Positions 52,001 to 55,886 of a stretch of DNA of 55,886 nt are shown piece after piece. Source of the stretch: Gammaproteobacteria bacterium (GTDB lineage Bacteria > Pseudomonadota > Gammaproteobacteria > DSM-16500); assembly GCA_021324305.1 (NCBI GenBank), contig JAJPJI010000017.1, positions 1 to 55,886 on the forward strand, given 5' to 3'. A program made the position numbers and the translations under genes. The notes beneath the pieces were generated by a model that was not told the DNA's origin, made no database searches, and worked only from the letters and a program-made list of their open reading frames with translations. Each line of letters starts with the position of its first letter. The first letter of the stretch is position 1.

Positions 52001-52884
52001 AAATTTAATTCGGGATGATTTAGTTTGACCTTGTCAAGCATTTCATATGTAACAAGTGCGAATTTACTTGCAACTGTTTTATTCACAAAATCTTCGCCAC
52101 TCTCTGCAATAATTCGAAAAATCTTGTCTATCTGTACAGGATCAATGGTGCATATTTTCTTGAGTACAGTTGCTATTTCAATGGCTGCTGATTCACTTCT
52201 TTCAACATCGGTGCTGCGTAAATATCTGATTATCAAATTTAGTGATACATCGATCGCGCTTTTTATAAGTCCTGGGTCTGCAGTCAGTGCGGCAAACGTG
52301 GTGATTGTTTGCAAACTCTTATAATCAACCATTTTGGTTAAGCTATCAGAATTGAATAATGTAGTATCAGTAGAAAATCTGAAAAGCAGGTTTATCACAG
52401 CTTCTATACCGGATTTGCTGGTGCAACTGCCTGTCAGCATTAGATTAAATGCTTTTTTATCCCACGGAAATTTCTCATTCAATGTAATTAATTCAGATAC
52501 ATCAAGATCACGCAATGCACTTGTCAGATATTCAATAGACTTAGGATGACTATTAGCCTGACTATAATATTGTGCCAACCAGTAATTGCGATATGCTATT
52601 ACGTTCCTTGTACCTGATTTGAATACGGTATTTAAAATCTCGTTTAATTTTCTGGTGGCTTCTTTTTCATGTTTCTCGGCTTTACTTATGTCATCAGAGC
52701 TGGAAATTATCATTGAAAGGCCGCCAATGTTGCCACCCATGCCGCCCATGTATTGCATACTTTGTATCTTTTGATCTCCTTCTTTACGCAATCTGTTTGC
52801 ATATTCTATGGATTCTGCATATTCGACAATGGCTTGATTAATTTTAGATATCTGATCCCTGGTTAAATCGTCTACTAGCGGCAT
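46084..52884 (-). CDS. Giant 2266-residue helical protein of unknown function (putative effector)
   Basis: One uninterrupted frame of 6.8 kb with GAGGAG before the ATG. No signal peptide or membrane segment. The N-terminus (DLTRDQISKINQAIVEYAES and the following ~130 residues) reads like a helical MIT/TPR-type bundle with a Gly-Met-rich insert MGGMGGNIGGLSM. Residues ~150-1850 are almost entirely helical; from ~1280 degenerate units of about 100-115 residues recur, each with a LDTYLQGLHI-like helix, an SxDKI or SPSEL turn and ARVALLKNPSLL. A basic Ser/Thr/Pro linker (~1860-1950) precedes a coiled-coil C-terminus. AT-richer than neighbours. Promoter type suggests a secreted effector; not proven. 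Confidence 0.85.
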   Translation of the reverse strand: MPLVDDLTRDQISKINQAIVEYAESIEYANRLRKEGDQKIQSMQYMGGMGGNIGGLSMIISSSDDISKAEKHEKEATRKLNEILNTVFKSGTRNVIAYRNYWLAQYYSQANSHPKSIEYLTSALRDLDVSELITLNEKFPWDKKAFNLMLTGSCTSKSGIEAVINLLFRFSTDTTLFNSDSLTKMVDYKSLQTITTFAALTADPGLIKSAIDVSLNLIIRYLRSTDVERSESAAIEIATVLKKICTIDPVQIDKIFRIIAESGEDFVNKTVASKFALVTYEMLDKVKLNHPELNFDKYAEKVYSNPIYTLDDLIEMIKISEISDKHQLNIVARLFFAKNPSSEKLGELIRVCIAKGISPDGLQLSEVDKNTLINAIYQNSLSPVFDNLTLNQASINARLNFVKLLKEDVEKFGWVKITTATSKMEIEKAYEISIAVTENMKDSSLAFLLINIAIKNETIYNLPKEKVNSWFNALSDGDLMRLMNHLAVDNSGYLNQIISSNPKLLKKIANGSAQIPFNKDLKEIFIHKFETYEWVSNLDLRQDELIIFFHNFTGSELNSILKHYHKDVDRLQSAQLSVLLNVELIQSINTILDAFRRGKSVNDLPDIKKLRYLIVEYMDAYSTNLDSKNKEARLQDEEQLRQFLKESDLSELFTLIKDLVRGYDFEKRNDIDDYQYFAEKLTDGIIQTLFTAQREAEEIKSSDLLKVTSNDDVASRFLTSGSILYMAITGSRRSPFYELKKLQENNVESKFKSVADKLIPAMVCNIDNYDKGDSYTLKQLIDLSGNRNLINKVAIELFHARTQEIDGLNKKINSILVGDNPQSEQNQILKSTYISRIEYLVNDQRSKRGQVLAIFDATLSLDIYEDFMKSMPEEIVTFILSQYAIKHVGANATPDQIIKLSGETILFYLDDIAKTPTLRTMQDALGGAHFNELFQKTDYSYKQDIINKLISLDISSFNEDQLREYGNVLVGLLENPVNVLVYLDPDQLYRLNQKLTELKETHKWIDKREKTWLGKFGLIGLSDWISDIFKLNKLEHELKRLTNINDQVALGMYLNIESLDPDTKSECERALSIRILEDINAGRNNSYINLCNDYIYGPIFSEMIFRNIDLDRDADLITEKTKSILIKAFIRSDTLSPKQIKFLTINTKTEDVIDIIDRFKEKCNNLKKSADSANLKGKKLLSEASSVIDEDKKLSLESEGNKSIKKSEELIEKSKKASETAISLLITVLSNEQHLTNLKQNYRLLNKAVGKWSVDECLHIAERLFGNASDTFLAYMFSRKDFVSSMQETKSLDTYIRRLNLDNVSVSYIKKILPEVVVALFKDTNALTKLNSLPSDKIQSLIGQLNKNNVDDIYNYWKNIDGGKNVQSLCLLFLSNKSVVHRLIEENALDTYLQGLHITSLHPDKIKTVTYKARVALLKNPSLLKSFDKMKSDTFSALVHDFSSTALIGTSDIKDIVDSWSKNPNEFALFPKNLLLAILNNRQFVKELISQGAIYNYLKHPNLDIISLSPSELTQINKHARAEIFKDLSLLANWKHTANDALLLALISGFGRDESGFIPVSFLEDHVIYQKIFDSWKSIEPVSDESIELELLGESFLEDVSNHTFALKLLFINRPERVIEHLYKHSDDAYKSLMAVSLLSEFRPRGFLLRESIRALSNNEYDKLVRCAIMPDGKTYISNPLLELKEIDIVIDYASRNWDHILTNANVEFLSAVLSCPTIINKLRPSQVQAGIVKAAQLNMPPSALITAIKAESSYNRTNSIKTSKLLINIPNYFKSLPVTDLAPDELKAIQTLTGLYCSSMENRANALNSAFILVQDNKNNAYVQEAIVDGIFHDSRLFPELCRQAEQNTQRNSPSLFIIKHKLERISPKDFARQLYDTDLANENFHNLIIKKQLPLRPSLKAVAQPLLDRQIWSERNALWRGISWLSWSITGMPKSRGYTDEIKKFERQSITPPPSTRTKSSQSDTAPEQVSGGSRKDISIAFENSRPKSSKAIKQVYAESAQLSVSQNVKAEANIEDIKEKTTTFKTSVIDKASSTFTKQLKLLDKLIKLKEKNGKKDYENLKLKGLLESIESSTKNFNLELFEIPGNAMPSITQVVKLKIAMDEYLKYIPSIDKEMRDKYIYKNFLAGIDDFYKYLQSIPLYNALIKLEEGIQQLELEQIKLKQTTSQYQLKQHKIDGLRDIQNSILNPGENNIEDIIANTRANPKFKDLDSGYHSRTTAIITEVTAILKDKTLPHPPEPGFSIPEFVPAASKQSPTISLNTF

Positions 52885-52909
52885 ACTCTTTCTCCTCGGT
52901 TTGCAATTG

Positions 52910-52942
52910 TTTATATAGTCATATACTTATAATTAATTTAAT
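52910..52942 (-). promoter_or_regulatory. PmrA-like box and -10 of the giant gene
   Basis: On the minus strand, ATTAAA (52942-52937), N5, TATAAG (52931-52926, one change from TTAAG), exactly 10 bp, then TATAAA (52915-52910). The weakest of the four boxes, but the geometry is identical. Leader ~20 nt. Confidence 0.45.
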
Positions 52943-53115
52943 GCGTATTTGACTGAATCTTATTATGTTTTCAGTTGCCAATATTTCTAGGATATTTAAT
53001 TAAATTATAGGTGACTAAATTGAAATGGTGATTAACACGAGATGAATATGAGTGAAATCAGTGCCGATTAGAGAACCAAAGATCAAATATTATTTATGAT
53101 ATAATAAAATTTGAA

Positions 53116-53142
53116 TTGCTTGCCTGTTTAATAGGCAAGCAA
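53116..53142 (-). terminator. Terminator of the second MATE gene
   Basis: Perfect 10-bp stem TTGCTTGCCT (53116-53125) with AGGCAAGCAA (53133-53142), 7-nt loop. Read on the minus strand it is followed by TTCAAATTTTATT, about 30 bp after the stop. Confidence 0.75.
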
Positions 53143-53172
53143 CCCATCTTTTTGCTGGTTGAATGTTGACGG

Positions 53173-54564
53173 TTATTTGTGTTTGTCTAGTATCTTGTTC
53201 AAATCTACCCGCTTCAGCAGCCATTGCACGCGCATGAATACAATTACTGCGCCGCTTGCAATGCCAAGTGTCAGACCCCACCAGATACCACTGCCATTCA
53301 ATGCGAAGTTGAATCCAAACAAATAAGCAAGACTCAATCCAATTACCCAAAAGGCAACAAACGAAGAATACATGGGGAATTTGGTGTCTTTCAACCCGCG
53401 CAGTGCGCCAAAGCCGATGATGCGGAAATTATCGAATAACATCAGGATTCCGCCAATGGCGAGCAGCACAGAGGCGTCACGCATCAACAAGGCATTAGAG
53501 GAATTATTGATATCCATATCCAGGCGCAGGAAAAAATGTGGAAATAAATTAAATGCAATCGCTACCATAAGTATGCAAATAAAGTTTAGAAGCATTCCCA
53601 CATATATCGCGAGACGTATGCCCGTGATATCCTGTTTGCCGACTGCATGACCCACACGCACGGTAACAGCTTGCGACATGGCAAATACCAGTGTGATGGC
53701 GAAACCCAGATATTGCATGACAATTTGATGCGCAGCGAGCATGGTGGTGCCAAATCGCGCGATCCAGAATGTCGCGACCGCAAATGTACTGACTTCAATG
53801 ACATGCATGCAGCCCATGGGTAAACCAACGCGGATTAGCTCCATTAACCAGTGTAAATCAATTCTGCGAATCGATTTGAAGATACCAAACCGCTGATAAT
53901 ATCTGGATTTAACCAGGTAGCAGGTGAGACAAATAGCGACAATGGAGTATGTCGTTGCAAAACCATAGCCAATTCCTGCAACGCCGCAAGCAGGCAGTCC
54001 AAATTTCCCAAAAATGAGGAGATAGATTAATGGAATTTCAATTGGCACCACTAACAGGCTGATACGTAACACCAGCTTCGCCCGATTGGCGCCAGCGAGA
54101 AACTGTTCGCAAATAATCAGCACAACTAGCCCGGGAATTGTCCACAGCAAGGCATGCATATATTGTATTGCCAGTTTCATGACTTCAGCAGGCTGCGCAG
54201 TGAAGCGCAAAAAAAATGGCATGCTGCACAAAAGCAAGATCATGACGATGGTGACAATAACACCGAGAATGAATGCCTGTCCCATGATTTCACTGATTGC
54301 CTTGTCGTTATTCGCACCAAATTGATGAGAGACGAGGACGCTGATGGAGTTGAGAACGCCGAAAAAAAACACTGACAGGCTCATCCAGATCATGGACACC
54401 AGCACACTTGCTGCCAGTGCATCCTGGCCCAGATGTGCGACCATCGCGGTACCAATAAAGCCGCTGCAGGCATAAATCAGTTGTGAAGCAACCAGAGGAA
54501 TGCTGAGAGAGAGGGTATCTTTGATTTCACTCTTGATAGAGTGAAGATAAGTATCGTAAGACAT
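53173..54564 (-). CDS. MATE-family multidrug/cation efflux pump (second copy)
   Basis: 463 residues, 12 hydrophobic segments, collinear with the pump at 29727-31112 over its whole length (shared FIGTAM, NSISVLVSHQFGA, FGLPACGVAGIGYGF and AMSQAVTVRVGHAVG). The two are paralogues within 25 kb but in opposite orientation and without shared flanks, so not a recent tandem duplication. Likely exports cationic compounds from the cytoplasm. Confidence 0.92.
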   Translation of the reverse strand: MSYDTYLHSIKSEIKDTLSLSIPLVASQLIYACSGFIGTAMVAHLGQDALAASVLVSMIWMSLSVFFFGVLNSISVLVSHQFGANNDKAISEIMGQAFILGVIVTIVMILLLCSMPFFLRFTAQPAEVMKLAIQYMHALLWTIPGLVVLIICEQFLAGANRAKLVLRISLLVVPIEIPLIYLLIFGKFGLPACGVAGIGYGFATTYSIVAICLTCYLVKSRYYQRFGIFKSIRRIDLHWLMELIRVGLPMGCMHVIEVSTFAVATFWIARFGTTMLAAHQIVMQYLGFAITLVFAMSQAVTVRVGHAVGKQDITGIRLAIYVGMLLNFICILMVAIAFNLFPHFFLRLDMDINNSSNALLMRDASVLLAIGGILMLFDNFRIIGFGALRGLKDTKFPMYSSFVAFWVIGLSLAYLFGFNFALNGSGIWWGLTLGIASGAVIVFMRVQWLLKRVDLNKILDKHK

Positions 54565-54727
54565 ATAAATACAACTCGCCAGATAAATACGTTAAAAAAG
54601 AGTGCTGTTTTTATGGGTAGATTGTTAGCGGCGTTGTAAGTTTTTCATGGCAGTATGCCTCACGTTGATAGGGGGATTATACGCGAATATTTTTAATTGA
54701 CAAATGAAAAATGATATTATTTAAGTT

Positions 54728-55327
54728 ATGGACAAGGTATCGGGACAGATGACAATTCTCTTTGAAACAAAACGACTAAGAATCATGCCGCCAGATCTGG
54801 CTGCGCTTGATGATTTGTTCAAGCTGCAATCAGACCCGGATGTCATGCAATACATTGGACAAGGCGTTCCGAGAAGCCGTTCCGAAGTAGAATCCGGACT
54901 GGATTATGCAATCCGTCATTATGAAAAACATGGATTCAGTCTTGGCAGTGTTTATGAAAAAAACACCGGCGTATTTGTTGGACGCGCGGGATTAATTTAT
55001 CTTGCCTATGATGATACGCAACCAGATATTGAAGTGGCATATGCGCTGCTCAAAGAGCATTGGAATAAAGGTTATGCCACTGAAATATCAAAGACATTAA
55101 TTGATTGGGGATTTAAAAATCTTGCTGTCAGCAGACTTGTCGGAATGGTCAGGCCCGGAAATGAAGGTTCACGGCATGTGCTTGAAAAAGCGGGCATGCA
55201 TTATGTCGGATTTGATCGATATCGGGACCACGATGTCGTTCGCTACGAAATTGACAGAAATACGGTTGATTTTAGACAAGTCCGGGGTGTACCGGCTTCG
55301 TTTACGCCCGGCACGGAACAAGATTAA
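54728..55327 (+). CDS. GNAT acetyltransferase (RimJ/RimL-like)
   Basis: 199 residues. The N-terminal FETKRLRIMPPDLAALDDLF, the CoA loop LLKEHWNKGYATEISKTLID and the C-terminal GNEGSRHVLEKAGMHYVGFD fit Acetyltransf_3. ATG 54728 is used; ATG 54749 (MTILFET) would also be reasonable and no strong ribosome site decides. Substrate unknown. Confidence 0.87.
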   Translation: MDKVSGQMTILFETKRLRIMPPDLAALDDLFKLQSDPDVMQYIGQGVPRSRSEVESGLDYAIRHYEKHGFSLGSVYEKNTGVFVGRAGLIYLAYDDTQPDIEVAYALLKEHWNKGYATEISKTLIDWGFKNLAVSRLVGMVRPGNEGSRHVLEKAGMHYVGFDRYRDHDVVRYEIDRNTVDFRQVRGVPASFTPGTEQD

Positions 55328-55478
55328 TGAACATAGAAATATATTTCGTTTTTCGAGCAAATAGGTCAGTTAGGGGCTAGTAAATATACAGAATTGCCTA
55401 TCAGTTAATATTCATAACAGATTGTTATCTTAAAATATTAACTAATGAACACACACAAGCAAGATGAAGGAAGAGGTT

Positions 55479-55886
55479 ATGCACTATATAGACCATTTCA
55501 GTGTAAAATCAGTGGATTACAAGCAATTCAGACCAGTTTATCCGGCGGATTTATACAAATACCTATCTGATTTGACCAAGAAGCATGAGTTAGCATGGGA
55601 TTGCGGCACAGGAAATGGCCAGGCCGCGGTACAGCTTTCTCAGTATTACAAGCAAGTCATTGGCAGTGACATCAGCAAGACACAATTGGATGTTGCAGAA
55701 AAGAAAGAAAATATCTTTTACTATTGCTGGCCATCTGAAAATACCGGTTTATCTGATGGGTCAGTGGATTTGGTGACGGTCGCTCAAGCATTGCATTGGT
55801 TTAACCTGGAAGGATTTTATCAGGAAGTTCGCAGGGTTGCGCGCAAAAATGGCGTACTTGCTGTCTGGTGTTACTCGCTTGGAACC
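55479..55886 (+). CDS. Class I SAM-dependent methyltransferase (cut by right edge)
   Basis: The first ~135 codons. AAGGAAGAGG precedes the ATG at 55479; an ATG 15 bp upstream lies inside this ribosome site and is unlikely. Motif I reads AWDCGTGNGQAAVQLS, then QVIGSDISKTQL (motif II), and a post-I segment SVDLVTVAQALHWFNLEGF, the ALHWF version typical of the trans-aconitate/ubiquinone-like methyltransferase group. The remainder lies outside the window. Confidence 0.87.
   Translation, partial: MHYIDHFSVKSVDYKQFRPVYPADLYKYLSDLTKKHELAWDCGTGNGQAAVQLSQYYKQVIGSDISKTQLDVAEKKENIFYYCWPSENTGLSDGSVDLVTVAQALHWFNLEGFYQEVRRVARKNGVLAVWCYSLGT

Overview
The window reads as chromosome of a gammaproteobacterium with an intracellular lifestyle, most likely Legionellales (a Coxiella/Aquicella/Legionella-type relative). 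This is inferred from content, not from a database match. Housekeeping genes of ordinary gammaproteobacterial type (Fis, ProQ/FinO, QueC, Acs, a complete poly-hydroxybutyrate cluster) are interspersed with proteins carrying eukaryote-like domains: an F-box protein ending in a Ras-type CaaX box, an ankyrin protein, a zeta-toxin-domain protein, a CADD-like enzyme, and a 2266-residue protein of unknown function. No rRNA, tRNA, CRISPR array or insertion-sequence transposase was recognised.

Layout. 1-1710: a MarR/SlyA-EmrA-EmrB efflux operon on the minus strand, with an exact SlyA-consensus box before it. 1864-3065: TauE/SafE and DUF1634 membrane proteins. 3197-3913: a secreted L,D-transpeptidase. 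3940-7578: phaB-phaR-phaP-phaC (minus), divergent from pdhA-pdhB-pdhC (7766-10927), so acetyl-CoA production and PHB storage sit back to back. 11025-14603: a Q/P-rich secreted protein, a GGDEF-EAL protein and the F-box/CaaX protein. 14731-24137: a plant-peroxisomal-type acyl-activating enzyme, queC, fis, a basic coiled-coil protein, a ProQ-like protein, an APC permease, two crotonases and an HPF-cold-shock fusion. 24625-31112: a CADD-like enzyme, a secreted orphan between two copies of a composite hairpin/tandem repeat, acs, a LysE exporter and a MATE pump. 31141-38812: a small orphan, the zeta-domain protein, GrpB-GNAT, GNAT and GATase genes, a class C beta-lactamase, a SnoaL-like protein and a deleted reductase pseudogene. 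38837-46073: an AlkA glycosylase, DUF488, two convergent VUT transporters, the ankyrin protein, DJ-1/PfpI, a methyltransferase and an M20 peptidase. 46084-52884: the giant protein. 53173 to the end: a second MATE pump, a GNAT, and a methyltransferase cut by the window edge.

The strongest new observation is regulatory. All four effector-like genes (F-box, zeta, ankyrin, giant) have upstream a direct repeat of TTAA-type half-sites with an 11-bp period, followed after exactly 10 bp by a -10-like hexamer. This resembles the PmrA boxes that control Dot/Icm effectors in Legionella and Coxiella, and suggests that scattered genes form one virulence regulon. The second is the composite repeat at 25333-25686 and 26352-26643. 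Its two copies differ by paired changes that preserve three separate stems, which indicates selection on structure.
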